A stretch of 64,000 bases of DNA from Agapanthus africanus (GCA_030015575.1 CM057349.1:261449077-261513076); one strand, 5' to 3'; positions 8,422 to 21,814 are shown, counted from the first letter of the stretch. The notes: generated from the letters alone by a model not told the origin. A program made the numbers and translations.

Positions 8422-11393
8422 AAAATTTTTACTAAGCGTACCTTCAAAAAGAAGATTACAAACTCTCAAATCTCGCTCGCAGCCTCCCAAGTGATCACCT
8501 CACTATACGGCTACGTCCAAGAAAAACCCTTCACAGATGGCAAGACCCTTGACCGACGTTTCTCCACCTGCCGAACCATTAACACAATTGGCTGCTGGTG
8601 AACGAAAGATCGCGTCCCAAGCTAAATGGTCTGGTGCTGAATCATGTGAGAAAGGTTATGAAGGTTGTTGCAAAGTATCGACATAAGGAATACGGGGTGA
8701 ATACTCAATAATTTGGACGGAAGTGCCAAATTAAGGGCAACGGAACTAAATCGCTTAAAGGATCTTAAAAGGACCTACAATTCTGGGATAAGCTTCCCAA
8801 AACTCAATACATCATTCATCGGAAAAATCCGTAGGAATACATGATCTCCCACTGCGAACTCAAGTCTGCGACAATCACGGTCGGCATAAGACCTCTGTCC
8901 GCACAGGACTGTCATCATCCTGACCTGAACCAACTGGATCATCTCCGAAGTCTCTAGACTAGCTGGGGTCCAAAAATCCTACTACGCAGAGTCAGAAAAA
9001 TAGACTGGTGATCGACACGACCTAACCCTTAATCCTAAAGGTTGCCAATTGGAGTGCCTCCTGATAACTGCTATCGAAGGAGAACCCTAACAATGGCGAG
9101 TGACGATCCCAACTGCCGACAACAATTAATACGTACACACAAACTTAACAAAGAACAACTGAGCAAACTGAGTATAACCAGACGACAAGCATCCGAATGG
9201 AGTCACGCCCTGACTAAACCTGGGTAGACGCCACAACGAATATTCATGGAGATCTGCTCCCACTCCCACTTTGGAACGGTTAAAGGTTGCAACTCTCCAA
9301 CCGATCTCAGATGCTCAACCCAAGCACACAACAAGACAGACACCTTGAAACGAAACCTGAAACTTCTCTTTACATCCCTGCCCACCCGTAACTATCTCAC
9401 AAGTCACGTCAAATGTTGGTGGAACTTGAATGAGTACAGAGAGTTGACTGATGTGTTTGCTCTAGGATTTCACATCTCTACCCAAAAGTATCAGGTACAC
9501 AAACGCGTCCCTAAACTTAGCACACCCTTGTCACAAATCAAGGACTCCGAATCATTACCCAGCCGAGTAGGCTCAAGTATCACTGATGAACGAGCATCGG
9601 CGGGCAGTGTCTCGCGAAAGCGATTAAAGACAAGTGGTCGGGCGCGGACATGAGCAAGTTGTCCCCTCAGTAGAGGCGAACTTAAGCTGTACTCGACGAT
9701 CGCACAAGAACTGTAAATCTACAGAAGACTATCACAACAATCAAAATCCGCTGCAGGAATATGTACATTAAGATCTGGTGGTCCGTGAAAATCTGACACG
9801 ACTCTCGAACAAGTAGTGTCTCCAAATCTCCAACGCAGAACCACCGTGGCCATCTCCAGATCATGAGTGAGATATCCTTCTCGTACTTCCTCCAAATGTA
9901 CGGAAGCAAAAGCGATAACTCCATAGTGTCACCTCAGTACACACTCGAGCCCCACTCGTGAAACATTACAGTTAAACCACAAAGTCGCCCGAACCAAAAA
10001 GCAAAGAAAGAACTGACGCGGTTGTTAACCGAGTCTTCAACTGCCGAAACTCCGCACACATGCCTCGGTCCAAAGAAAAGAAACCTCCATTCCGTTAATT
10101 TAGGCAACGGTGCAGCAATACTCTAGCAATCCTGCACGAAACGGCGGTAAAAACCTGCTAAGCCCAAAAATCTGCGGATCTCCGTCCGTACACAAGTCTG
10201 GGCCAAAGCTGTACGGCCACGATCTTCCTCGGAACCATACAAAAACCGTCTCCCATAACTACAAGACCTAGGAGTCAACACAAACAAGCCTGAAGAAACA
10301 CTCCGAGAATCTAGCAAACCGCTGGGGCTCTCCCAATATCTGCAAAACAAATCATCAAGTGCTACTCCTGTCCCTCAAGACACATTAAATAGACCAGAAT
10401 GTCATAAATAACACAACAATAACTGGTCGAGGAACGGCCTGAAGAAATCTGGTTCATCATAACTACGAATGCTGCTAAGGTATTGGTGAATCCAATGACA
10501 CACCAATACACACAAAGCCCATAGCACGCACAAGGCAGTCTTCGGAATGTCATCACTCCAAACCCGCAACAATGATGACCTGATCCCGAACAAACTTAGA
10601 AAATGTATCGCACTCTGGAGCTGATCGAAGAAATCGTCAATGCGAGATAAAGGATACCTATCCGCACCGTAAGCCGGTTCAATTAACGATCCATCAATAT
10701 ACAACCTCAATCTGTCGTCTTTCTCCTTGACGAACAGAAATAGGAGCTTCCAAAAGCGAAACACTCAGACGCACAATCCCCCCAACAAACAAACTCTGCA
10801 GCTGATCCTTAAGCTCCCTAAGCTTCGCCGGCTTATCTGGAACAACGTCGGAAAACTCTCGCATGATACAAACCTGGTCCAACAAACCAACTGTGGCTCC
10901 GGTATCACGAATGAACGCCAAGAATCCACGACATCTCCTCAAAAGCCGACTAGCAAAAAGGTTGAATTCAAGCTGTGAGAGGCGGCACAACTATCCACCT
11001 GCACAGCAAGAACTGACTCGCCGGGGAAAACAAAACCTGACTGTTTCCTCACGATAGTCCACAGACGCCTAGCATGTAGCTAACCAGTCCATGCCCAGGA
11101 GAACGTCAAACCCAACATCTCTAGAAGGATCAAAACGACGGACGAATCTCTATCTCCTATCCGATTGGCACACGACCGAATTACGTGTCGCGCAATAAAA
11201 GAATCGCTGACAGAAATTAACACAACAAACGGCTGATCTACCTAACACGACTCTCGTCCCAACCACGCCACAAGTGTCAGAAACAACAGATACATCAAAA
11301 GAACATACAAATTAAGGATACCTGAAACTCTGCATTGGACGCCCGCGCGACCCAATGAGTAGAAACAAACTCTCGAGTCTGCCCTCTACCCGG
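8422..11393 (-). pseudogene. GypG1 pol remnants (Ty3/chromovirus, Tekay/Del-like)
   Basis: The minus strand carries decayed pol. Near 10700-10990 are pieces of the stretch before reverse transcriptase (REFSDVVPDKP, LRELKDQLQSLF). Near 10400-10760 are reverse-transcriptase pieces, and at 10123-10200 the conserved EIRRFLGLAGFYRRFV at the RT/RNase H boundary. The leftward remainder would be RNase H and integrase but is too decayed to delimit. The element is clearly broken in many places. CopB separates this part from its gag end at 21815. Confidence 0.75.
11389..11393 (+). repeat. Target site duplication of CopB, left (CCCGG)
   Basis: CCCGG precedes the CopB 5' LTR and is repeated at 21815-21819 directly after its 3' LTR. 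Five bases is the usual copia length. Confidence 0.9.
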
Positions 11394-13628
11394 TGTTAGT
11401 TATATGTATGCCCTAGAGGCCATTACTATACATAGGATGTATATTGTAGTGGATGCTGGGACATATATAGGGAGGACTTTCTTGCTCGACATGATAGTAT
11501 GCTATCTGGTTACTCTTTACCTTAACGTGTATGCTGATTGTCTCTCTGTTACATGTTGGTAAAGCCCTTAGGATCTGTACTTGACTACCTGGACTGTGAT
11601 GCGGATCATACTAGTGGGGACATGGTAGTCTATAAGTACATCCTTCAAAGTCCCTAGTCGAGGGTGTATCGAGACGGGGCATCGATACACCAGAGTAGAC
11701 TAGCGTATACCTTCTCGACCCATACAGATGGGCGATGGATGATCCCATATCCATTGGTGTTTGACATCGGAGATGATATACGGGTGCTCAGTAGAGACTG
11801 GGTACACTGGACGGACTCGCCGAGAACTCCCAGATGGTATTATACCTCACGTCAGATGGCAGTTCTCTGGTGACACTGGTACAGAGTAGTCTGTTGACCC
11901 GAGATCGTCATAGAGTCTTGTGTGGTTCCCACTGTGCTTTGATTTCCATCTTACCACGTCCAAGAGGGCGTGCAAAACGGTGGTTTTTGGGTACAGTCCC
12001 GAGTCACATGGAGGCAATGAGCGATAGGAGGGGATTCGTCTCTCCCGGTATATGGGGGTTGATGTTGCGCTGTGTTCGATTGGCTATAACAGGAAATCCC
12101 TGGCCAGGGTTGCTGAGATTTACTGGTAAGTGTTACCAGTAGTTTCTCGAATGGTTATAGACCTCATATCGACACGACTTATTGAGCTATTGGGGTCTGA
12201 CGTTTACCACCCCTAGGCGAGATATGCGACATATCAGACGATCAGACCGGACTGTACGGTAGTGTTACTGGTCGGATTCACTGGAGTGTGAGCGGGCTTG
12301 CTCGTCGATCTTCAGATCGCTCAATACCCGGGTGGCCGTTACGTTTAGCAGACCGCTTGCGGCTTGTGGATGCTTGATATGATCATCATCTGCTGCCGGC
12401 GTATTGACGAGTCTTTAGAGTCCTACACAGAGGTTTCCTGGCTCAAGCGAAACGAAATAGGAGCGCATATGAGATATGTGCGGGACCGAGAATAATGCGT
12501 GTATGTGATACCGTATTCTATTCTCGCGATATATATATATCGAATGGTTGTATGCGATATAACCTAGTTATCGATTCAAGCGTTGATTCGATAAGCCGAT
12601 ATATTAGATACCAGTCGGTTATGTGCGCATGACCGGATCATTGAATCAAGTGTTGATTTAATGATTTAATGTATAATTATATATTTGATATATTACTTTG
12701 CATTAACTAGTATCGGTTCACTTTAGACGGATTTTCTCACTTGGTTTGTGCGCATTGCATATGCGATATGTTTTTGTGCACTTGATTGTATCATGTTTGA
12801 TGATACAAGTCAAGCTAGGGTTCAAGTGTAAAGATTAAACCTTGGTTAATGAAATGGTTAGGGTTTATTATTCATTATTCATTTATCTTATTTAATTACC
12901 TTTTTATTTTTGATAAATGAATAAATGAAAATGAGAAAAGAATGGTGGCTTCTTTTGTTCTTTAGTTGAAGCTTCATGAAGCTTTGTTCAAGTCAACCAT
13001 ACTTATCTCATCCTTAACCCTAACCATTCCCACTAACCATGATTCATTCTCTACACTTAACTCTAGTTAATATTATGATAAGAATTCATTTTCTTTTCAT
13101 TTTCTATTATCTAATCATAATGTTTTTCTTCTTCTTCTTCATGCTTCAAGTGAAGAAGCTTGAAGTCCATCAATGGTGATTGATGCATATGAGTGAGAAA
13201 TCCAATTCTAAAGTCTACCCACTTCCTATTTCTTCATCCTCTACCTCTTGCCAAGTAGTAGAGTGTGTTTCCTTCACAAGATTTTAGGGTTTGGTGAAGG
13301 TGGAGCTTGATTCATCGATGCCTCGACGTAGATCATCTTCGGCATGGACATCGACGACCTAGCTTGCCCATTCTCCGACGAAGTCGACTCTAGAGCCCGG
13401 ATTTGATTTGGACAGCGGAGATGACCTCGTTGCGGAGCCGTGGAGGTGGATATCCGGATCTACAAAGGTTGTAATTTCCGTATCTCTTTAGTTAACTGTT
13501 AACTAGTTCTTGTTCGCCTAGATATCTAGCAAACGATCCGTACTTTAGGGTTTGTAGGCACCATAATTTTTGAAATTGCCATGGTTGATGGCTTGGGAGA
13601 CCTCACTAGAGTGCCTAGGAACCCTGCA
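11394..13628 (+). repeat. CopB 5' LTR (2235 bp)
   Basis: It starts TGTTAGTTATATGTATGCCC and ends GGAACCCTGCA. It matches 19580-21814 at a constant offset of 8186 with no difference seen by eye. It contains an alternating ATATAT block near 12530 and a TTCTTC run near 13126. Small open frames such as 11834-12142 recur identically in the 3' LTR only because the LTRs are identical. Confidence 0.93.
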
Positions 13629-13629
13629 G

Positions 13630-13642
13630 TGGTATCAGAGCC
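13630..13642 (+). other. CopB primer binding site (initiator tRNA-Met)
   Basis: TGGTATCAGAGCC begins one base after the LTR end and complements the 3' end of plant initiator tRNA-Met. Confidence 0.93.
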
Positions 13643-15232
13643 TAGCTAGAGCCTTAGGCGATCCCCGGACGGAATTAGAAACCCGATCGAACCAAAATCC
13701 CATTGCAAAATTGCTCTCTGTACTTTTTTCAAAACTGTTGATTTTTGGCAATTAAAAATATCCAGAAAAATAAGCAGGCTTTTTTAAGAATTACTGTGAA
13801 ATTTGGTACCCTGATTCCACAAAAGCGCGGCTGAAGGGCCGCACAAAGGGGGTTTGTGCGGCGGAAGGGCCGCCAATTAGAAGCCGACACGTGTCAAATT
13901 TCACTGTAACTTGTAAAATGCAGTTCTCATTTTCCTGGAATATTTAAACTGAACTCAAGAGTTGAGTTGTTCTGAGTTGTTTTGGGAATCATTGTTTCGA
14001 TCGGAAAGTCTAATTCTGTCCATGTGTTTTCCGGATAAATTTTAGAATATGTTAAAAAGTTCGACCGGATATAAATACCCGATTTTTCCCATGTCGGGAA
14101 ATTTCCAAGTGTTGGATTTTCCATAGTTTAACGACGTTCTAAGTAGTGCAAGTAACGCGATGGTCCCTCTAGAAGACACAAACCTTAACTCGATTATGTG
14201 ACCGTCTTGAACTGCCCTTTGAACCTTCGGGTTTGGGGCAGTACGGCGTGCCACATGTGAGGCGTTGGCTTGACCCTTCTACGGCTGGACCGTTGGTACT
14301 GAGGCACGAACGGAATATTGTTAGACTTGTTTCATGTGTTGATCTGTACCGGGAAAACTTGGGTGTTCGATTGTTCGATCGGAAAGTTTAACATTTTCTG
14401 TTTATCTGGAATGGGATACAATAATTGGAATTCACAATAAGTTATATGATAACTGAATGAATGTTATAAACGTAGCAGTTTAGTCTCACTTGATCGGTTG
14501 CCACGGAATTTTGATGTGATCAAAAGTCCGTTGCAATCACGTAGCGTACGCGGATACTCGCCGGGTAAACTTAATAGACAGCTTCACTCCATAGCCCCGA
14601 CCAAGTGACTGTAGGAGAACCCCGTCGCCGAAAGCATCCCTCCGGATGCTCGCGGTAGCGGTGTTCCGCCTTGGTGCACTTCGTCGACGGTATCGGGGGT
14701 GCGGCCGCCTACTGAAGTTTGCGACGAGCATTCGATCAGGATGTCGGGAATCTTGTTGAATTGCCCGACTTGATATTGAAAAGTGTTTTCGATTTTGAGA
14801 CTAAAATGCGGGGTTTATAATTATTAGGCATGCGATGTCTAAGTAATTCATTTGGTCAGGCATGTGATGTCTGAAGAGATTGCGGATTCCAACTGTTGTA
14901 GTTTTACACTTTCTTTTCTGTGACCGTAAGTGTAATATGTGATATCGCCGGTTTCGTTGCTATATGTCAACGAAAATTGGGATGCGCATATTTACTTACG
15001 TTGATGACATGAGATGTTATGTGTTGCTGGATATGTTATATTGGATCGTCGTGTTTGAATAGCCGGGGGGTTTTTATGTGAGATGAGTGTTTTTCATTTT
15101 CATTCATGTAAAAACTTATATGTAATATTCTTTTATTGGGGCGCTTCCAGGTTGCGGGAGTTGTCACCTGTTGTATATTATTTACTTTTCCGCACTAGGA
15201 TAGACCCAAGGAGGGGAGCACAAGTAACCGGG

Positions 15233-15292
15233 TTCTGGAGTCCAGTGGGAGACCAACTCGAGGAGTCGAGTCCGGGTCTCCTAACTCTAGAA
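15233..15292 (+). other. CopB three-tier hairpin in leader
   Basis: Outer arms are TTCTGGAGT (15233-15241) and ACTCTAGAA (15284-15292), with one G-T pair. Middle arms are GGAGACC (15248-15254) and GGTCTCC (15275-15281). Inner arms are ACTCG (15256-15260) and CGAGT (15267-15271). CopC has TTCTAGAG/CTCTAGAA (36109-36116, 36162-36169) and TCTCA/TGAGA (36132-36136, 36143-36147) in the same place. Confidence 0.6.
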
Positions 15293-15750
15293 TTGGTAGG
15301 GTTGCTTGCCGCTCTCGTAGGGGTCTAGGGGTGTGGGTTTGGCTATTCATAACGACCGTGGAATCCGTGTTTTATACTGGCTCGTATTGAAAACACGGAC
15401 GTCCTAGAATATCCAATATTTCATATGATTCTTCTGCTGCGATATCTGTGATGAGATCATGTGATGTTTCTGTGATGGATATAGTATATAGTATATATGA
15501 TATATTATATAGACGTTACTTATGTTTTACACCCGCGCTAGCCCTGCCCTGCTCTGCCGTTAGTTACCTAACCTAACGGTGCACGAGGGGACATCGAGGC
15601 GAATGCGGATGGCATAAGTGTACGTCATATCTATCTGTGATGTTTAGGTACTTAAATGATGGGACTTCATTAATGTGATTAATGAATTAAAAGAAACCTA
15701 AGATGTTGTAGAATCGAATTTCAAAATAAAACAGGTAGCTACAGTTCTTG

Positions 15751-15987
15751 CTTTGCACAGCGGTATATGTGATATATCCTGCACCTCATTCGATGAGGAA
15801 AGGACCGAGATCCCTTCACCGGGAGTGACTCCTTTAGCAATAACTGGCAGATGCTACACATTCGGTTTGTCTTTTGATTGCTTTTAAGTGTTTCTGCTTT
15901 GCACAGTGATATATGTGATATATCCCGCACCTCATTCGACGAGGAAAGGACCGACGATCCCTTCACCGGGAGTGACTCCTTTAGCAA
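15751..15987 (+). repeat. Duplicated 90-bp leader module, CopB
   Basis: Two direct copies (15751-15840 and 15897-15987), 146 bases apart, share a CTTTGCACAG start and a CCCTTCACCGGGAGTGACTC core. The pair recurs in CopC (about 36757-36850 and 36893-36985) and CopE (about 62096-62193 and 62239-62328), so the duplication predates these insertions. Confidence 0.8.
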
Positions 15988-16127
15988 AACTAGAAAAGCC
16001 TCAAAAGCACTCCATTTCAAAAATCATTCGATCCTACAACGATATCAAGTTCATTACGCAATAGGTTTTCATAAAAAACCTGTCGTAGCCCTCCGTCATT
16101 TCAGATAAGTGCTGTTTAGTATTCGTG

Positions 16128-16335
16128 CTGCGTTTGTTGACCTCCGTCAAGGCGCAGTGTGCGGTAGCTAACCAGTATTTATCTGCTTATGCATATGATG
16201 CAGATTGAGTTAGGGTAGTCGTGCGACCTTGTTGACCTCCGTCAAGGGTCGTGCGGGTGGGTTTAATTCGATCAAGAAATGACGGGTTGAACTTGACTAG
16301 TAGCCTATGGTTTGTTGACCTCCGTCAAGGTCATA
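16128..16335 (+). promoter_or_regulatory. Triple stem-loop array of CopB leader, loop CTCC
   Basis: TTGAC-CTCC-GTCAA, a perfect 5-bp stem, occurs at 16137-16150, 16232-16245 and 16315-16328. The outer stem of the first is CTGCG (16128-16132) with CGCAG (16153-16157), where CopA has CTGTG/CACAG. The second has GTGCGACC/GGTCGTGC with two wobbles and the third CCTATG/CATAGG. All three loops are CTCC, unlike any other element here. Confidence 0.72.
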
Positions 16336-16779
16336 GGGTGCTAGGGGCAAAATATTATCGGGAATTTCAAGTGTTGAAATTTGCAATGAGATTGCATACC
16401 TTCTATGAGATAGTTGGATCCCGATACCCGCTGCGAGTAAGAGTTACTCCTGGGAGAGTTTTATACATTACAATTAGCCGATCAAGTAGGTGTCTAGAAA
16501 GGTGTTAACGAGGTTACGCCTCTGGGAAAACGAGGTTTACATTAATTAGGTTCGTGCGAAAGAACGGGGGACCTCCCTCAAAGTACCGACACTGGCCTGG
16601 CTGAAAGATTGGCGAACTTGTAGTGTATAATTAATCCCGGCTAGTCTTTCCTTTTAGGGTTTGAAGGAAGATTTGATAAAAAGCAGTGGGAGCCATCCTG
16701 ATTAGATAAAATAATAACCAATCTATTCTTGACAGAGCGCACGCTGAGTGTTTTCTTCTCTCTCTCTCCAGGTAGCGAC

Positions 16780-19570
16780 CATATCACGTCTTAATCAAGA
16801 TAATAATACGGAATATTGACCGAACCCGCTTGTTTTACTGAGCTGGGGAACGTTGGTCCCGCTCCAACTTATAATTGTTATAAGACAGAGCAGGAAATTG
16901 GGGATTACCAGAATTCCCGTGCCGCCCAAACGAAGAGAATGCATGCTGATGCATCATCTTCGGGTGTGTTCATTACAAAGAACTGTTTCTCAGTATCCTT
17001 TACGTCCTGGGTATGTGATACCAGATCAGGATCCCAGATATGTAATATGTTACATAGGGCTACAGAAAGATAGAGAACTGAGAACGGGTGATAAATTTCA
17101 TGAGGCAGAAAACGGGGCAAGTGTTGCAGCCAAGTCTGTCGGTCACTGTCACCCTGTATTACCAATACATTGATTCTGAACGAATGTTGTTAGATACCGA
17201 ACCTGATATACAAAATCATATCTGTCTCTTTATTAGTAAAGAAAGGATATAATTTTGTATTGTTGGATAATGTTTTGAACATTTCCTATATCAAAAGTTG
17301 ATCGGTTCAGGCACGTTATCTAAAAGCATTAATGTTCTAAATCAAACTACAGTTCTTCGTATACAGAACACACATAAGAGAAAGAGTTCAGAAATGAACG
17401 AATTCTTCTTGAGGTATTGTAGACTAGGTCAGATCAATGCGACCCGACTAGCTAGAGTTACATATAGATGCATATTTAAATCAGTTTGAATTTACATCTT
17501 GTGAAACTCGCCAGTCATGTCACAAAGATAAGATGACCAAAGCTCCGTTTATTGGAAACAGAGAAAGAGTTAGTGAACTCTTGGGATGATACATGTTGAT
17601 GTATAAAGGTCCCCAGTCTACATATGCCAAGATCGGTTCTTTATACTTCATTATATTCTCTGATAATCTCTCAAGATTCAGACATATGTTCCTGTTGAAA
17701 CACAAGTCCGAACCTTTTGAGATATTCACAGAATATAAGTTAGAAGTAGAGAACCAAAATACGGGTATAAGTATTATGTCCTATGATGAGATCAAGGAGG
17801 AGAATACTTGAGCAAGGAATTCCTGGACTATTCTAAAGGAGAATGAGATTCTCTCTCAGCATTACTCCTCCACATACACCATGGCACGATGATTATCGGA
17901 GCGGAGCAAATACACCCTATATGATAAGGTGTGCTCTATGATGAGTATTACTGAGTTACCTATTTCCTTTTTGGGGGTTATGCACTTATGAAGCTGCATA
18001 CCTATTGAATAAGATTCCAATCAAATCAGTTGCCTACCGCTTCATATGTGATATGGAAAGGGAAGAGCCCATATCTTAAGTTGGTTAAGATTTGGGGTTG
18101 TCCGGCCTATGTCTAAAAGCAAAATCCGGACAAGCTCGAGGCAAGGTCTGTTATGTAGAACTGGAAGTGTTCCAGCTATACGAACTACAGCAGATGATTT
18201 GATAGAACCAAGGGATTCAGTAGATACCAACAAACCTCAGCCTCTCCGCCGATCTAGTAGGGTTCCTCACCCACCTGAGAGATACTTCGGTTTCTCTATG
18301 ACAGTGGGAGCGAGGATTGCATCATGAGATGATGACCCAACTAGCTTCGAGCTGGCCATCGAGAGTAAGACTCTGTAAGAATGGCTGGATGCTTAGCGAT
18401 CTGAGATGGAATCCTTATACACCAACAAAGTATGGACTTTAGTTGCTATATCTGAAGGGTTAAATCCCCATCAGGAGCAAGTAAATCTTGAGAAGATTAC
18501 TTGGTGTACATGGAAAAGTTGAGACTTTCAAAGCTAGACTTGTTAAAGGTTTTCTTCATTGACCAGGCGTGGATAATGATGAAACCTTTTCAAGTAGCTA
18601 TGCTTAAGTCCATCCAGATCCTACTTACCACGGCTGCATACCATGACTACGATCTCTGGTGGTTGGGTGTCTTGACTGCTTTTCTAAATAATGATTTGGA
18701 AGAGAACGTCTATAAGTACACAGCCAGAGGGCTTCGTAGACAGTGGGAGCAGCGGAAACGTGTGCAAGATGCTTTATAGGATAAAGCAGGCATCGCGGAG
18801 TTGGAACGTCAGTTTTGATGGATTAGTCAAAGAGTTTGACATCATCAAAATGGTAGATGAACCTTGTATAAACAAAAAGGTAGTAGGGAGTATGGTGGTG
18901 ATCCCCGAAGAGTACGTGGATGACATACTCTTGATAAGAAAAGAGTTTCTTATGCTACGCTCGATCAATCTCCGTTTATCACAATGATTCTCCATATAGG
19001 ATCAAAGTGATACCTCCTAAATCCTGGATTTTGGATCTATGAGATAGATTTAATTGGATGTTAGGATTCTCACTAGTTGTAGTGAGACGGTATCAACCGA
19101 TCCTGGGAAGAATCACTGGAATTGTTCCAGGGTGATAATGACGACTGAGTGTCAGTCACAGGCATTGTCTTTACCCTCAGTAAAGGGACGGTATGTTGGA
19201 AGAGTTCCAAGCTAGATACCGTGACATACTAGACGATAAAGGCAGGATAAATCGCTACTTAAGATGCTACCAAAGAGGTTGTTTGGATGTATAATGGTTC
19301 ATGAGATGAACTATGTTCCTCCCATTGTGTGACAATGGAGTTGTGGCTTATCCCGAGGAACGCTGGTCCCATCAGTGATCCAGACTTATTCTAAGGCAGC
19401 ATCGCCTGATCATGGAGATGGTTGATCTCCAGGGTGATCGAGGTTTGGAGAGTAGATTCTGAGGACAACACAGCGGATCCACTCACAAAGGCCTGTTCCC
19501 AAAGAGAGACTTTTAAGGGATGGTTGAGTATGAGATACTGCAACCACTGCTACAGATGGCCCTAGTGCAA
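16780..19570 (+). pseudogene. CopB pol remnants
   Basis: Recognisable pieces in copia order: a protease-like segment (FTSWVCDTRSGSQICN near 17000), integrase pieces (YFIIFSDNLSRFRHMFLLKHKSE near 17640, given here only as a landmark for the DDE core), a reverse-transcriptase segment with YVDDILLI near 18915, and an RNase H-like tail. The gag portion is short compared with CopA. The region has well over a dozen breaks and cannot supply its own proteins. Confidence 0.85.
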
Positions 19571-19579
19571 GTGGGAGAT

Positions 19580-21814
19580 TGTTAGTTATATGTATGCCCT
19601 AGAGGCCATTACTATACATAGGATGTATATTGTAGTGGATGCTGGGACATATATAGGGAGGACTTTCTTGCTCGACATGATAGTATGCTATCTGGTTACT
19701 CTTTACCTTAACGTGTATGCTGATTGTCTCTCTGTTACATGTTGGTAAAGCCCTTAGGATCTGTACTTGACTACCTGGACTGTGATGCGGATCATACTAG
19801 TGGGGACATGGTAGTCTATAAGTACATCCTTCAAAGTCCCTAGTCGAGGGTGTATCGAGACGGGGCATCGATACACCAGAGTAGACTAGCGTATACCTTC
19901 TCGACCCATACAGATGGGCGATGGATGATCCCATATCCATTGGTGTTTGACATCGGAGATGATATACGGGTGCTCAGTAGAGACTGGGTACACTGGACGG
20001 ACTCGCCGAGAACTCCCAGATGGTATTATACCTCACGTCAGATGGCAGTTCTCTGGTGACACTGGTACAGAGTAGTCTGTTGACCCGAGATCGTCATAGA
20101 GTCTTGTGTGGTTCCCACTGTGCTTTGATTTCCATCTTACCACGTCCAAGAGGGCGTGCAAAACGGTGGTTTTTGGGTACAGTCCCGAGTCACATGGAGG
20201 CAATGAGCGATAGGAGGGGATTCGTCTCTCCCGGTATATGGGGGTTGATGTTGCGCTGTGTTCGATTGGCTATAACAGGAAATCCCTGGCCAGGGTTGCT
20301 GAGATTTACTGGTAAGTGTTACCAGTAGTTTCTCGAATGGTTATAGACCTCATATCGACACGACTTATTGAGCTATTGGGGTCTGACGTTTACCACCCCT
20401 AGGCGAGATATGCGACATATCAGACGATCAGACCGGACTGTACGGTAGTGTTACTGGTCGGATTCACTGGAGTGTGAGCGGGCTTGCTCGTCGATCTTCA
20501 GATCGCTCAATACCCGGGTGGCCGTTACGTTTAGCAGACCGCTTGCGGCTTGTGGATGCTTGATATGATCATCATCTGCTGCCGGCGTATTGACGAGTCT
20601 TTAGAGTCCTACACAGAGGTTTCCTGGCTCAAGCGAAACGAAATAGGAGCGCATATGAGATATGTGCGGGACCGAGAATAATGCGTGTATGTGATACCGT
20701 ATTCTATTCTCGCGATATATATATATCGAATGGTTGTATGCGATATAACCTAGTTATCGATTCAAGCGTTGATTCGATAAGCCGATATATTAGATACCAG
20801 TCGGTTATGTGCGCATGACCGGATCATTGAATCAAGTGTTGATTTAATGATTTAATGTATAATTATATATTTGATATATTACTTTGCATTAACTAGTATC
20901 GGTTCACTTTAGACGGATTTTCTCACTTGGTTTGTGCGCATTGCATATGCGATATGTTTTTGTGCACTTGATTGTATCATGTTTGATGATACAAGTCAAG
21001 CTAGGGTTCAAGTGTAAAGATTAAACCTTGGTTAATGAAATGGTTAGGGTTTATTATTCATTATTCATTTATCTTATTTAATTACCTTTTTATTTTTGAT
21101 AAATGAATAAATGAAAATGAGAAAAGAATGGTGGCTTCTTTTGTTCTTTAGTTGAAGCTTCATGAAGCTTTGTTCAAGTCAACCATACTTATCTCATCCT
21201 TAACCCTAACCATTCCCACTAACCATGATTCATTCTCTACACTTAACTCTAGTTAATATTATGATAAGAATTCATTTTCTTTTCATTTTCTATTATCTAA
21301 TCATAATGTTTTTCTTCTTCTTCTTCATGCTTCAAGTGAAGAAGCTTGAAGTCCATCAATGGTGATTGATGCATATGAGTGAGAAATCCAATTCTAAAGT
21401 CTACCCACTTCCTATTTCTTCATCCTCTACCTCTTGCCAAGTAGTAGAGTGTGTTTCCTTCACAAGATTTTAGGGTTTGGTGAAGGTGGAGCTTGATTCA
21501 TCGATGCCTCGACGTAGATCATCTTCGGCATGGACATCGACGACCTAGCTTGCCCATTCTCCGACGAAGTCGACTCTAGAGCCCGGATTTGATTTGGACA
21601 GCGGAGATGACCTCGTTGCGGAGCCGTGGAGGTGGATATCCGGATCTACAAAGGTTGTAATTTCCGTATCTCTTTAGTTAACTGTTAACTAGTTCTTGTT
21701 CGCCTAGATATCTAGCAAACGATCCGTACTTTAGGGTTTGTAGGCACCATAATTTTTGAAATTGCCATGGTTGATGGCTTGGGAGACCTCACTAGAGTGC
21801 CTAGGAACCCTGCA
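19580..21814 (+). repeat. CopB 3' LTR (2235 bp)
   Basis: It follows the purine tract AAGTGGGAGAT and ends CCCTGCA, then the target repeat. It is the same length as the 5' LTR and no difference was seen in the lines compared. Confidence 0.93.

Larger units (their letters stand above)
13643..16779 (+). other. CopB untranslated leader (about 3.1 kb)
   Basis: No coherent gene is seen. Structured pieces in order: a block at 14158-14310 that also occurs antisense in GypG2; nested arms at 15233-15292; CCGTTAG/CTAACGG (15557-15563, 15573-15579); TTCATTAAT-GTG-ATTAATGAA (15666-15686); two copies of a 90-bp module (15751-15840, 15897-15987); the triple stem-loop array (16128-16335); and AATTTCAA/TTGAAATT (16363-16370, 16374-16381). 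It ends with a pyrimidine tract and AG. The same order is kept in CopB2, CopC and CopE where those parts survive. Confidence 0.75.
11394..21814 (+). mobile_element. CopB: complete Ty1/copia insertion, non-autonomous
   Basis: This 10.4-kb element has two 2235-bp LTRs, a tRNA-Met primer site, a roughly 3.1-kb leader, decayed pol, a purine tract and matching CCCGG target repeats. It sits inside the antisense gypsy GypG1. The LTRs showed no difference in the many lines I compared by eye, so the insertion is very young. The coding region is broken in many places, so its move was probably driven by proteins from another element. Confidence 0.93.

Noticed and set aside
9246-9653. 135-codon plus-strand frame
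   Set aside because: It is the opposite strand of decayed GypG1 pol and shows no domain.
11834-12142. 102-codon frame repeated exactly at 20020-20328
   Set aside because: The repetition is due to identical CopB LTRs; the CopB2 LTR does not keep the frame.
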